Positions 1 to 7,707 of a stretch of 42,623 nucleotides of DNA are shown piece after piece. Source of the stretch: Nitrospira sp. UBA2082 (GTDB lineage: Bacteria > Nitrospirota > Nitrospiria > Nitrospirales > Nitrospiraceae); the NCBI GenBank assembly GCA_002331335.1, contig DCZO01000031.1:9350-51972 (forward strand), in the 5' to 3' direction. The notes below the pieces were generated by a model. It searched no databases and was not told the DNA's origin. It saw only the letters and a program-made list of their open reading frames with translations. The position numbers and the translations under genes were made by a program. How positions within the stretch are numbered: the first letter of the stretch is position 1; every line of letters starts with the position of its first letter.

Positions 1-803
1 TCCAAGGCCTGTTTCGCGATCTCGGCTTGTCCCGTCAAACCGGCTTCAGCGATTTCCGCCGCAGGATTGCCGGCCTTGACCTTCTCCGCGAGCCATGTCG
101 GCTCGTTTTTCTTCGTGTCGCGGAGATATTCATAGATGGCGTGCAACCCCGGCCCGGACAGCACGCGTTCGTAGCTGACATGAAGATACTGGCCGCGCAG
201 GTAGCGAAGCAACTCGATTTCCTGATCGTTATTCGGAGCGAAATCCGAATGGCCGCCTTCCGATGGCATGGGGCGGTACGACTTTCCGTCCCAAAACAGA
301 ATCGCTTCGCCCAATCCCGTTCCGGCGGCAATCAGCGCCAGCGCCTGCCGCTTCTTCGGCGGCTTGCCGGGATTGAGAACTTCCAGCTCGTCGGGCCGCA
401 GCCACAGAATGCCATAGGCTGTCGCTTCGAGATCATTGAGCAGCTGGACGCGGGGAATATTGAACTGCTTGGCGATGTTCGCACCATCGACAATCCACGG
501 CAGATTGGTGGTCTCACTATGATTGTCGATGACCGGCCCCGCGATGCCGAAGCAGGCAGCTGCGAGCACGACAGGCTCCTGGGACGGACCGCCTTTGTGG
601 TCTCCCTCAGACCCAGCTGACTCCACTTCGAGGGTCGCTGACGGCGACGTGGGTGGATTCAGAAATTCCGCGAGGATTTCTTCCAGGGAGGTGTAGTCGC
701 GGCTATGAAAGGATTCCAGGCGAAGCGGCTCCGTCCGCTCGGTGGTCCACTCATAGAGGGCTAGATTGGTTTTAGTTCCGCCGATGTCGCCCGCGAGAAT
801 CAT
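1..803 (-). CDS. glk: Glucokinase, C-terminus cut by window edge
   Basis: Cytoplasmic enzyme that phosphorylates glucose with ATP to give glucose-6-phosphate. Translation from the ATG at 803 begins with the ROK/hexokinase-fold phosphate-binding loop GDIGGTKTNLAL. It continues with a second phosphate loop (AAGTGLGEA) and the sugar-binding segment GGHSDFAP, followed by ERVLSGPGLHAIYEYL, all as in the E. coli Glk family (PF02685). About 267 residues are present of a usual 320-340, so the C-terminal part lies outside the window. No stop or frameshift was seen at the three places where I checked the frame. It lies 22 bp downstream of pgl in the same direction, so glk, pgl and pgi probably form one transcript. 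They would feed glucose or glycogen-derived sugar into glycolysis and the oxidative pentose phosphate route. Confidence 0.9.
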   Translation of the reverse strand, partial: MILAGDIGGTKTNLALYEWTTERTEPLRLESFHSRDYTSLEEILAEFLNPPTSPSATLEVESAGSEGDHKGGPSQEPVVLAAACFGIAGPVIDNHSETTNLPWIVDGANIAKQFNIPRVQLLNDLEATAYGILWLRPDELEVLNPGKPPKKRQALALIAAGTGLGEAILFWDGKSYRPMPSEGGHSDFAPNNDQEIELLRYLRGQYLHVSYERVLSGPGLHAIYEYLRDTKKNEPTWLAEKVKAGNPAAEIAEAGLTGQAEIAKQAL

Positions 804-825
804 GAAGCCTTTGAGCGTGGATTAT

Positions 826-1584
826 TCAATGCCTAGTAGTCAGTTGCGCCGCTGCGGAACGATCAAGCATCCAGATCAGCCGGCCATCCGTCGGCGCCAC
901 CAGGGAGGCCGGGAATGTCTGACCTGCCTCGCTTCTGGGCTCAAGGATCGCCCGCACGATCGGCGCCTTTCCCGATCCGGAAACGAGGAACAGTACCACA
1001 GTCGCCCGGTTGAGCACACCTAGAGTTAGGGTGAGACGGGACGGGACCCCGGTGGGCGCCGTTCCGACCGTGACAGCCCTTGTTCGTTCCTGAAGCGCTG
1101 TGGTCCCAGGGAACAACGACGCCGTGTGGCCGTCGTCTCCAAGGCCGAGCAGAATCACATCGAGCCGGGGCATCTCCGAAGGGCCGCACTGCGTGAGCTG
1201 GCGCAACGTCTCTTCGTAGTCTTGCGTGGCAGCCTGGGGATCCGGGAGTTCGCCTTTCATCCGATAGACGTGATCGGGAGGAATCGCCAGTGGCCGAAAC
1301 AGCGCGGATTGGGCCATAGCAAAATTACTTTGCGGATGGTCCGGTGGCACACAACGTTCGTCACCGAACAGGAAAAATATCCGGGACCAATCGAATCGGT
1401 CTTTCCATTCAGGTGAGGCCAGTGTTTGGTACAAGGTTTTCGGAGTGGACCCGCCCGACAACGCCAGGAGAAACCGGCCGTTGGACGCAATGGCTTCTTC
1501 ACTGACGGCATGGACGAGGGCCGCCGTCTCATGGGCCCAGTCCGTACCGTCGCGGGCGATGCGAATCTCAGGCGCGGCGGGCAT
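826..1584 (-). CDS. pgl: 6-phosphogluconolactonase
   Basis: Hydrolyses 6-phosphoglucono-lactone to 6-phosphogluconate, the second step of the oxidative pentose phosphate pathway. The 252-residue product has the usual family length and the three expected motifs: LSGGSTPKTLY near residue 43, FGDERCVPPDHPQSNF near 73, and LGLGDDGHTASLFPG around 145-160. The ATG at 1584 lies inside the end of pgi, giving a 17-bp overlap that suggests translational coupling. Glucokinase follows 22 bp downstream. Identification is by motif; the family is well conserved and I see no better alternative. Confidence 0.93.
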   Translation of the reverse strand: MPAAPEIRIARDGTDWAHETAALVHAVSEEAIASNGRFLLALSGGSTPKTLYQTLASPEWKDRFDWSRIFFLFGDERCVPPDHPQSNFAMAQSALFRPLAIPPDHVYRMKGELPDPQAATQDYEETLRQLTQCGPSEMPRLDVILLGLGDDGHTASLFPGTTALQERTRAVTVGTAPTGVPSRLTLTLGVLNRATVVLFLVSGSGKAPIVRAILEPRSEAGQTFPASLVAPTDGRLIWMLDRSAAAQLTTRH

Positions 1585-3289
1585 GGCGGCGTTGAGCAGT
1601 CCGGCGGCGTGTCAGGACGGCAGTCCGGCGTCGAGATGGCCGGGCTGGCGCAATCGCCGCCGCGATCGCCTCCACCGTCGCTGCTTGATTTGGCCCTAAT
1701 TGAACGCGGATGGCATAGCGCTGGTGGGCACGAAGTGATTCCCAATCCCCGGCAGCCTGCGCCTGGGCCAATGTTCCGAATGAAAAGGGCTTGTCGGGGA
1801 TAGCGAGATCCGGGGTCATGCGATCGACCAGCTCCAGAAAGACACCGGTGTTGGGGCCCCCTTTATGGAGTTGCCCGGTGGAATGCAAATAGCGTGGACC
1901 GTATCCGAATGTCGTGGTCACATGGTGCCGCAACAAGAGGGCGTGGCGGAGACGGCGCACAGCCGCCTCGAAGGGGCGCGAGGGTGTCGTATAGGCCAGG
2001 ATGGAAACATAGGTGCCGGATCTCAAACGACCGGAGAGGTCCTGCACAGCTTGTGCGGGACTGCTGTTCGGCAGTTCCGGCAAACGTCCGGTTGATTGGA
2101 AGTCGCCGAGCACGCGATTTGTGTTGTCTTTGCTCTCCTGAACATTCGGCTGGTCAAAAGGATGAATGCCCAGCAGGTGCCCGGCCACGGCAGTGGCAAA
2201 TTCCCATCGAAAGAACTCGGCTCCGAGGTCATACCGATCGCGCAGATCGAATTGAAGCACCGGATGGTGAGCCTTGGCAAGCGCCTGGACGTGCCGGTCG
2301 AGCGCCGTGTTGGCATCGCCTTTCAGGCGAAGATAGACGAACACCCGGTCGATTCCATAGGCCGCCGGATGTAGCACCGGCTCTTGTGCGACGGGAATGA
2401 TGCCGGTTCCCTCTTTCCCCGTGCTCTCGGCAAGGAGCTGCTCCACCCACAACCCGAAGGTAGCCAGTGCAGGCGAGGCGATGATCGTCACCTTGTCTCG
2501 TCCCGTCTTGGCCAGACTTCCCATCACCGCGCCGAGGTAGGCGCCCGGATTGGATTCGACGGGCGTCTGCCCCTTGCATCGCTCCGCCATGCCGGCCGCA
2601 CGGTCCAACAACCGAGGCACGTCAAGCCCGAGCAGCGCGGCGGGAACGAGGCCGAACAGAGAGAGCACGGAATACCGGCCTCCGATGTCGGCGGGGTTGG
2701 TAAAGATCTGTCCGAATCCATGGTCCCGAGCCATTTTGTCCAGACCGGTCCCGGGATCGGTGATGGCGATGAATTGATCGCTGCCTCGGTTCATTTTTGC
2801 CTTGGCGACCAGGTTCCGAAAATGAGCGAAGAGCGAAAGGACCTCGATGGTTCCGCCGGACTTGCTCGCGACGAGGAAGAGCGTTCGAGCGGGGGTGATA
2901 GCCTTGGTCACTTCCCGTACCCAGCCGGGCACGGTCGAGTCGAGCACCCAGAATCGAGGGGACGGTTTACGCGGGGGGAACGACGTGCGGAGGACTTCCG
3001 GCCCCAGACTGCTGCCGCCCATTCCGAGCAACACGACATCCGTCACCTTCATCGCCTTGGCTGTCGCCACACAACGCCGGAGGGGGGCTAGCTGTTCCCG
3101 CATCAGGTCCTGCACGGTCAACCAGCCGAGCCGGTCGGTAATTTCCTTGGGGTCCGGCTTCCACAGTCGATAGTCTTTGGCCCACAGACGCGGGACGACA
3201 CGATCGTTGGCTAAGGCCTCAAGCGCCGAATCCACGGTGGATTGGAACAGGGGCGAGGCCAATGTGTCGCGCAATGAGAAGGTCGGCAT
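1568..3289 (-). CDS. pgi: Glucose-6-phosphate isomerase
   Basis: Interconverts glucose-6-phosphate and fructose-6-phosphate. The 573-residue protein carries SIS-domain sugar-phosphate motifs: VVLLGMGGSSLGPEVL around residue 85, VASKSGGTIEVL around 140, and HPFDQPNVQESKDNTNRVL, which holds the conserved late motif. The sequence resembles the isomerase half of bifunctional transaldolase/isomerase proteins rather than E. coli Pgi, but no transaldolase domain is fused here. The start is the ATG at 3289, preceded by a G-rich ribosome binding site (run of G at 3295-3300 on the plus-strand complement). The last 30 residues are Arg/Ala-rich and overlap the start of pgl. It is the first gene of the pgi-pgl-glk set, with a likely promoter just upstream. 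Confidence 0.92.
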   Translation of the reverse strand: MPTFSLRDTLASPLFQSTVDSALEALANDRVVPRLWAKDYRLWKPDPKEITDRLGWLTVQDLMREQLAPLRRCVATAKAMKVTDVVLLGMGGSSLGPEVLRTSFPPRKPSPRFWVLDSTVPGWVREVTKAITPARTLFLVASKSGGTIEVLSLFAHFRNLVAKAKMNRGSDQFIAITDPGTGLDKMARDHGFGQIFTNPADIGGRYSVLSLFGLVPAALLGLDVPRLLDRAAGMAERCKGQTPVESNPGAYLGAVMGSLAKTGRDKVTIIASPALATFGLWVEQLLAESTGKEGTGIIPVAQEPVLHPAAYGIDRVFVYLRLKGDANTALDRHVQALAKAHHPVLQFDLRDRYDLGAEFFRWEFATAVAGHLLGIHPFDQPNVQESKDNTNRVLGDFQSTGRLPELPNSSPAQAVQDLSGRLRSGTYVSILAYTTPSRPFEAAVRRLRHALLLRHHVTTTFGYGPRYLHSTGQLHKGGPNTGVFLELVDRMTPDLAIPDKPFSFGTLAQAQAAGDWESLRAHQRYAIRVQLGPNQAATVEAIAAAIAPARPSRRRTAVLTRRRTAQRRHARRA

Positions 3290-3328
3290 GGAATCCCCCC
3301 TTAACGGGTCGGCGTGGAAAGTGACCGT

Positions 3329-3357
3329 ATCTTATGAATCAGGTGGCTAAAAGGCAA
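3329..3357 (-). promoter_or_regulatory. Likely sigma-70 promoter for pgi-pgl-glk
   Basis: Read on the minus strand, TTGCCT (3357-3352) is separated by 17 bases from TAAGAT (3334-3329). This lies about 40 bp upstream of the pgi start codon. Assignment is by pattern only. Confidence 0.45.
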
Positions 3358-3375
3358 TAAGGGTCTCGCGGGCTC

Positions 3376-4008
3376 TCACCTCTTATCGGTCGGCCTGCGA
3401 ATGACTAAAGCCATGCCGTCGACCAGTGACCAAGCCAAGGACTGCGCCTGCTCAGCGGAGACCTCCAGACGGAGGTACGGGTTCTGCGTGGCTGGGCGGT
3501 TCGTGGACCACGAGTCTTGGAGGTCCCGCCACCAGGTTTGTCCCCTTGCCCTGATCCACCGAAACGGGCTCTCTTCCGCGGTCGGCATCACGTCGACGGA
3601 CAGCGGCGGGGTGAACGACAGTGTGTAATCGACCGGCATGTCAGCAAGGGAGATCGGTTCTTGTTCGACCGGCGCAGTCGGATCGATTTTTCGCCTGAGG
3701 ACCGAAGGGCGCGCAATCAAGCGGTGGCTACCCTTCAACTCGTGGAGAGCCCTGGCGGACCATGTGGTGATCGCCATGCGATGGAGCTCGACCCCACGGC
3801 CTTTGATTTGAATCGTGCGTGTGACGAGATCGAGCAGCAGATAGGTCTGCGGGCGGGATGCCAGCTTCACTTCTTCTTCAAGGACACGGGTCGCTTCCTG
3901 GATAGCAGCCGGGTTGTTGAGGTCGAGGCCGGGAAAAGAGTCGGTCTCCCCCGCCTGACCGGGGATGCTGGAAGCCAGAAGCAGGACAAGAACTGCGCAG
4001 AGAATCAT
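3376..4008 (-). CDS. Exported protein resembling an inactive L,D-transpeptidase
   Basis: No firm function. I place the start at the ATG at 4008 because the translation then opens with a signal peptide (MILCAVLVLLLASSIPGQAG). An upstream ATG at 4098 would overlap the previous gene. Mature part about 190 residues. The segment PQTYLLLDLVTRTIQIKGRG near residue 53 resembles the first strands of the YkuD domain in the neighbouring gene (HQPYILVDTARNHLYVKRQD), and the end (GMALVIRR) resembles that protein's end (GTPIIIF). There is no HGC motif, and the only cysteine is in the signal peptide, so transpeptidase activity is not expected. The three genes from 5825 down to 3376 run in the same direction with short gaps, suggesting a periplasmic or envelope role. 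The homology is my inference and is weak. Confidence 0.7.
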   Translation of the reverse strand: MILCAVLVLLLASSIPGQAGETDSFPGLDLNNPAAIQEATRVLEEEVKLASRPQTYLLLDLVTRTIQIKGRGVELHRMAITTWSARALHELKGSHRLIARPSVLRRKIDPTAPVEQEPISLADMPVDYTLSFTPPLSVDVMPTAEESPFRWIRARGQTWWRDLQDSWSTNRPATQNPYLRLEVSAEQAQSLAWSLVDGMALVIRRPTDKR

Positions 4009-4033
4009 GAATGGGTTCTGCGCCGTCTGGCAA

Positions 4034-4681
4034 TTAGAAGATGATAATTGGAGTCCCAACGCGGGCGAACTGATAGACGCTTTTGAGATCGCCGTCATTT
4101 AACCGGATACAGCCGTGCGTGACATTTTTCCCAAGCATACGCGTGTACAGGGTGCCGTGGATAAAATAGCCTTTCCCGAACCCCAGCGCATATTCTCCCA
4201 GCACGCCCTGCTCGACGCGGTCGGTTGGGTTCTTGGGAACCTCTAAGCCTTCTTCGATAAAGGCCCAGTCGGGCTTGACCCACGCCGGATTCGTCAGTTT
4301 TGATTGCACAAAAAACTCACCGCGCGGTGTATCGAAGATCCATTGGTCATGGCCTTCGCCTGGCTTGTCCAGAATCGTTCCGCTTCCGGTCGAGGCAATG
4401 GCGTCGAGGACGATTTCGTCCTGTCGTTTGACATACAGATGATTCCTGGCTGTGTCCACAAGGATATACGGCTGGTGCGGCTTGAGCTTGGACAGTTGTG
4501 TGGCGAGGGATCGATATTTCGCTTGCAGGCTGTGCAGGCGACGGTCCTGTCCTTCGTCCGGCGTCGGAGACGAGAATGTGTCGGAGACCGGGAACGCGGT
4601 ATGACTGCTCTGGGGAACGGCCGTCACCAGGAGTCCGGCGAGAATCAGGGTCGAGAACGAAACAGAAGTTTTCGCCATCAT
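4034..4681 (-). CDS. L,D-transpeptidase (YkuD domain), exported
   Basis: Periplasmic enzyme expected to form 3-3 peptidoglycan crosslinks or attach proteins to peptidoglycan. The 215-residue product starts with a signal peptide (hydrophobic stretch around residues 8-22) and a short coiled linker around 46-66. The YkuD domain follows (about 70-215), with the His motif IHGT at 174-177 and the catalytic motif HGCIRL, nucleophile Cys191. It lies 7 bp downstream of a second, lipoprotein-type L,D-transpeptidase and 25 bp upstream of a cysteine-less relative, so all three are probably co-transcribed. Substrate cannot be told from sequence. Confidence 0.9.
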   Translation of the reverse strand: MMAKTSVSFSTLILAGLLVTAVPQSSHTAFPVSDTFSSPTPDEGQDRRLHSLQAKYRSLATQLSKLKPHQPYILVDTARNHLYVKRQDEIVLDAIASTGSGTILDKPGEGHDQWIFDTPRGEFFVQSKLTNPAWVKPDWAFIEEGLEVPKNPTDRVEQGVLGEYALGFGKGYFIHGTLYTRMLGKNVTHGCIRLNDGDLKSVYQFARVGTPIIIF

Positions 4682-4688
4682 CGTCAGG

Positions 4689-5825
4689 TCACAGGTCTGC
4701 GTTGTGGTCGCTCAATTGTGCCAAGGCATTCGCCACGGCGTTCTCTCTGGTCAATGCCCCGACGATGGTCACCGGTGTGCCGATCGAAACCTGCGAGAAG
4801 AGGGCGGCCATGTCGGCATTGTCGAGCATGATGCACCCCAGAGTTTGGGCCATGAGCTCGTTCTCTCTCCCGTGAATTTCGATTTGGCCACCAATGCGAC
4901 TGGTCGGGGTAATCGTTCCAGACTTTTGGGCCAAGCGAAATCGCCAGCGGTCCTCTGCATTCGGGTAATCCAAAACGAGCGCGCGGTAGAACTGCGTCTG
5001 CCCCGCGCCGCGCAGATCGGTGACTCGGTACCGGCCTTCCGGTGTCGCTCCGTCCCCTTGGAATCGCTTCGCCCTGATGCCGTTAAACCCCAACCGCACG
5101 GGGTATGATAACACTTTGCGCCCGTTCTTGTAGAGGGTCAGTTCCCGCTCCGCCTTACTGACGAGAATTGCGGTGGACTGGTGTGTTCGTGACCAATCTA
5201 CCGTCTGTTTGGCGATGGCCTGCCATGAGGTGATCTGTTGATGGTCGGCGTACCGACCCAGTTCTCGGGTCAATGCCGCGGTCTGGGCTGCAAGGGCGTG
5301 GCTGGCTTGCTCGGCGGTATGGATGGCTCTCGGGTAGTCTTTCTGGTCGAAGAAGGAGCGAGCTTGTTTGAGCAGCAAGTCTGTGTGTACAGGTTTGCCT
5401 CCCAGTGCAATGCGCCCCTGGATTGAGTCAACGTGTGAGGTGATCGAAAGAAACCGTGCCTCAAGGCGGCCGAGCGCCGACTCTGCTTGCTGCCGTTGAG
5501 CAGCCTGCCGACGATTCAGCCGTGAAACAGCGCTCCACCCCTCGCCATGGAGCTGCCGGAGTTCGTTTTCAAGATCGTTCGATTCCCATGGCCAACGGAT
5601 CAGATCGTCGTCGGTCTGGACACGGGCTTTGAGGGACACCCACTGTCTTGCAAAGCGGGTATAGTCCTCCGGAGCGGCTTCCGGCGCCCGTAATGCGACT
5701 AAATCCTGATCAATAGCTTCAATCTCGGCAATCAGATCCGGCGGTACGGCGGGCACACATCCGGCCAGCAGCAGGATGCAGATGCCCCCAGCCATCCATG
5801 TTCGAATCGTGAGTCTTGTAGCCAC
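4689..5825 (-). CDS. Lipoprotein L,D-transpeptidase (YkuD domain)
   Basis: Membrane-anchored transpeptidase of the ErfK/YbiS/YkuD family. The N-terminus is a type II signal peptide with lipobox LAGC, lipidated Cys23. Residues about 30-210 are a mostly helical region with many Gln/Arg/Ala and possible coiled coils (for example 105-135 and 150-190), probably a spacer. The catalytic domain spans about 216-355, with IHGRENE (His318) and LGCIML (Cys331). The usual HGCIR is changed to LGCIML here, but the cysteine and the upstream histidine are kept. It follows the coiled-coil lipoprotein at 5844-6458 by 18 bp and precedes the soluble L,D-transpeptidase, forming an envelope operon. Confidence 0.87.
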   Translation of the reverse strand: MATRLTIRTWMAGGICILLLAGCVPAVPPDLIAEIEAIDQDLVALRAPEAAPEDYTRFARQWVSLKARVQTDDDLIRWPWESNDLENELRQLHGEGWSAVSRLNRRQAAQRQQAESALGRLEARFLSITSHVDSIQGRIALGGKPVHTDLLLKQARSFFDQKDYPRAIHTAEQASHALAAQTAALTRELGRYADHQQITSWQAIAKQTVDWSRTHQSTAILVSKAERELTLYKNGRKVLSYPVRLGFNGIRAKRFQGDGATPEGRYRVTDLRGAGQTQFYRALVLDYPNAEDRWRFRLAQKSGTITPTSRIGGQIEIHGRENELMAQTLGCIMLDNADMAALFSQVSIGTPVTIVGALTRENAVANALAQLSDHNADL

Positions 5826-5843
5826 GCGGACATTCTACCTTAA

Positions 5844-6458
5844 CTACTTCGTGGAGGCAGAGGACTTTCGTTTTCCGACCTTGGCTAGCGCGCTCTGAAT
5901 TTCAGCGGATACAGCCTGACTCTTCTCGTGAATAGCTTTGGCCTGACTCTGTGCGGCCGGATAATCTTCTCTGTCGATCGACGTCTGAATCTGATTGAGG
6001 GACGCCTTCAGAGTGTCCACATCCATCTTGATGGCTTCGAGCGCCGCCCGATCTTTGCCGACCGGCGCCTTTCCGACCAGCGCCAGGGTGGAGTTCACCG
6101 CTTCTTGGGCGACTTGCTGAGCCTGCAATGCCGCTGCTTTGGCCTCGTCTTTCTTCTTCACAGCGTCGGTCCGGACACGTTCACCTTCGGTCTTAGCAGC
6201 GGAGGCAAGCTGTTCGACCTTACCGTAGTCCCGAAAGAGCGCCAGCTTTCCATCCTGCTCGCTCACTTCCTTTCTCAAGGCCGTCAGGCTGCCTTCCAGC
6301 TTCGCGTATTCTTCCGCGCTGTAGGTGGCTGCGCCACTTTGTTGCGCCTCTTTGAGGGCCTTCTCAGCCGCTTCGATTTGTTCTGAAGGCGGTTTGGCAC
6401 ATCCGACCGCCAAGAGGATGACCAGAGATAAGGGTACAGTGATCAGTCTAAGCTGCAT
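5844..6458 (-). CDS. Coiled-coil lipoprotein, DUF4398-like
   Basis: The ATG at 6458 is chosen because GGAGG sits 7 bases upstream (complement of 6466-6470); an in-frame ATG at 6482 lacks this. The 204-residue product begins with a lipoprotein signal (LSLVILLAVGC). It continues with PPSEQIEAAEKALKEAQQSGAATYSAEEYAKLE, of the kind seen in DUF4398 lipoproteins. Almost the whole mature protein is Ala/Glu/Lys/Gln-rich and helical, with heptad-like spacing up to a basic C-terminus. Function is unknown. An outer-membrane-anchored periplasmic spacer is plausible because it heads the transcript with two L,D-transpeptidases. Confidence 0.8.
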   Translation of the reverse strand: MQLRLITVPLSLVILLAVGCAKPPSEQIEAAEKALKEAQQSGAATYSAEEYAKLEGSLTALRKEVSEQDGKLALFRDYGKVEQLASAAKTEGERVRTDAVKKKDEAKAAALQAQQVAQEAVNSTLALVGKAPVGKDRAALEAIKMDVDTLKASLNQIQTSIDREDYPAAQSQAKAIHEKSQAVSAEIQSALAKVGKRKSSASTK

Positions 6459-6819
6459 TGTGAGTCCTCCATAACGATTCATTGTGGTCGCGCATCAAGA
6501 ACTGCGCATCGACGACGGGAAAACTTAAAGACGAACGCAAACTCAATGCCAGAGAATATCCGGCATTCTATTCAAAAGGAACTCGGTATTTTAAGTCTTT
6601 GTGAGTCGTGATTCCAATATGAATTCTGAAACTCTGTGGCGATCTAGTGTCGAAAGGGCAAAAGTGCCTCAAACACGAGAAGATTCCACTCTGCCCTGAT
6701 CTTTATGCCCCCTCCCGATCATGAAGATTGAGGAAGGCCAGCAAATTGACAGGCTGTCACACCCCCCCTATAATACACCGTTCCAGTGGGACTGGATCAT
6801 TTCTTGTGGGAGGCATACC
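6459..6819. other. Divergent intergenic region between envelope operon and rpmH
   Basis: No gene of its own is supported here. The right part (6746-6774) carries the consensus rpmH promoter. Otherwise I see only AT-rich sequence around 6535-6650 and a short inverted repeat (AGAAT/ATTCT near 6552-6571). The promoter of the leftward lipoprotein operon must lie here, but I could not identify a convincing -35/-10 pair. No DnaA-box cluster was seen. Confidence 0.5.
6746..6774 (+). promoter_or_regulatory. Consensus sigma-70 promoter of the rpmH-rnpA cluster
   Basis: TTGACA (6746-6751), a 17-base spacer and TATAAT (6769-6774) match the sigma-70 consensus at every position with ideal spacing. Transcription should start near 6781, about 40 bases before the rpmH start. 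A promoter this strong fits a ribosomal protein gene. Confidence 0.88.
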
Positions 6820-6957
6820 GTGTCATTTACGTATCAACAGCCGTCGAACTTAAAAAAGAAACGCGAGCACGGGTTCCGAAAACGTATGAGCACCAAGAAT
6901 GGGCGCCGGGTCTTAGCTCGCCGGCGAGCCAAAGGGCGTGCGCGGTTGACGGTTTAA
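6820..6957 (+). CDS. rpmH: 50S ribosomal protein L34
   Basis: Small basic protein of the large ribosomal subunit. The start is the GTG at 6820, with GGGAGG (6808-6813) six bases upstream; a longer reading frame from 6721 would include non-homologous residues. The 45-residue product has the L34 signature YQPSNLKKKREHGFRKRM followed by GRRVLARRRAKGRARLTV, the usual family ending. As in most bacteria it is followed by rnpA, yidD, yidC and mnmE, and the consensus promoter lies just upstream. Confidence 0.95.
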   Translation: MSFTYQQPSNLKKKREHGFRKRMSTKNGRRVLARRRAKGRARLTV

Positions 6958-7080
6958 CCCATCAGGCCGACACTCCGACCGTTTTCAATGCGCCTTCCGG
7001 TGTCGTTTCGCTGCCTTGGGATTGCTTCCACCTGATATGAGCGTTCGCTCCTGGGGCCAAGGACGAAGGGCTGCTGTTAA

Positions 7081-7461
7081 ATGGCGGTCTTTTCGGTGAT
7101 GTCAAAGCTCCAAAAGAAGGCGACCATCTTCTTACGGACCAGCCGGGACATTGAAACGGTCAAACGCCATGGGCGACGGATGTCAACGGCACTGTTCAAT
7201 CTGTTGGCCTATAGGATGGATGATGCGCCCAGCCGCGTCGGGATCGTAGTGGGCAAACGGTTCGGTGATGCGGTTCGGCGAAATCGCGCCAAGCGTGTAT
7301 TTCGCGAGTTGGTAAGGCAGGTGCACCGGGATTTGGTTCCTGGTCAGGCTCTTCTCGTGTTTCCAAAACGAGAAGCGATGGCTCAACCTCACGCAACACT
7401 GAAACAGGTGTGGGAGACCTCGTTGAACCGCGGCCATCTTCTGCGTCCCAGGTCAGGTTGA
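7081..7461 (+). CDS. rnpA: Ribonuclease P protein component
   Basis: Protein subunit that helps the RNase P RNA bind and cleave the 5' leader of pre-tRNA. The 126-residue product has the N-terminal segment FLRTSRDIETVKRHGRR, then RVGIVVGKRFGDAVRRNRAKRVFRELVR, which contains the family RNR motif in the RNA-binding helix. An in-frame stop immediately precedes the ATG at 7081; a second ATG at 7099 is possible. Its stop codon lies one base before the yidD start, consistent with coupling. The 123-bp gap from rpmH holds no obvious gene. Confidence 0.92.
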   Translation: MAVFSVMSKLQKKATIFLRTSRDIETVKRHGRRMSTALFNLLAYRMDDAPSRVGIVVGKRFGDAVRRNRAKRVFRELVRQVHRDLVPGQALLVFPKREAMAQPHATLKQVWETSLNRGHLLRPRSG

Positions 7462-7462
7462 G

Positions 7463-7672
7463 ATGCGGCATCTCTGTGTGTGGCTCATTCATGGATACCG
7501 TTTCATGATTTCCCCGATGTTCGGGCGTGTCTGCCGATTTGAGCCGACGTGTTCGCAGTACGCGCTGGATGCCATTTCACGATACGGGGCATGGCAAGGA
7601 CTCGGCCTGTCGATGGTCCGTCTTCTGAAGTGTCATCCCTTCCATCCGGGGGGAGAAGACCCGGTGAAGTAA
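7463..7672 (+). CDS. yidD: YidD, membrane protein insertion efficiency factor
   Basis: Small membrane-associated protein that assists YidC-dependent membrane protein insertion. The 69-residue product contains the signature IHGYRFMISPMFGRVCRFEPTC followed by SQYALDAISRYGAWQG and the conserved ending KCHPFHPGGEDPV. All three conserved cysteines of the family (CRF, TCS, KCHPF) are present. It sits between rnpA and yidC, the standard order. Confidence 0.95.
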   Translation: MRHLCVWLIHGYRFMISPMFGRVCRFEPTCSQYALDAISRYGAWQGLGLSMVRLLKCHPFHPGGEDPVK

Positions 7673-7707
7673 GCCGGTATCGATCTTAACGAAAGCATGT
7701 TGTTCGT

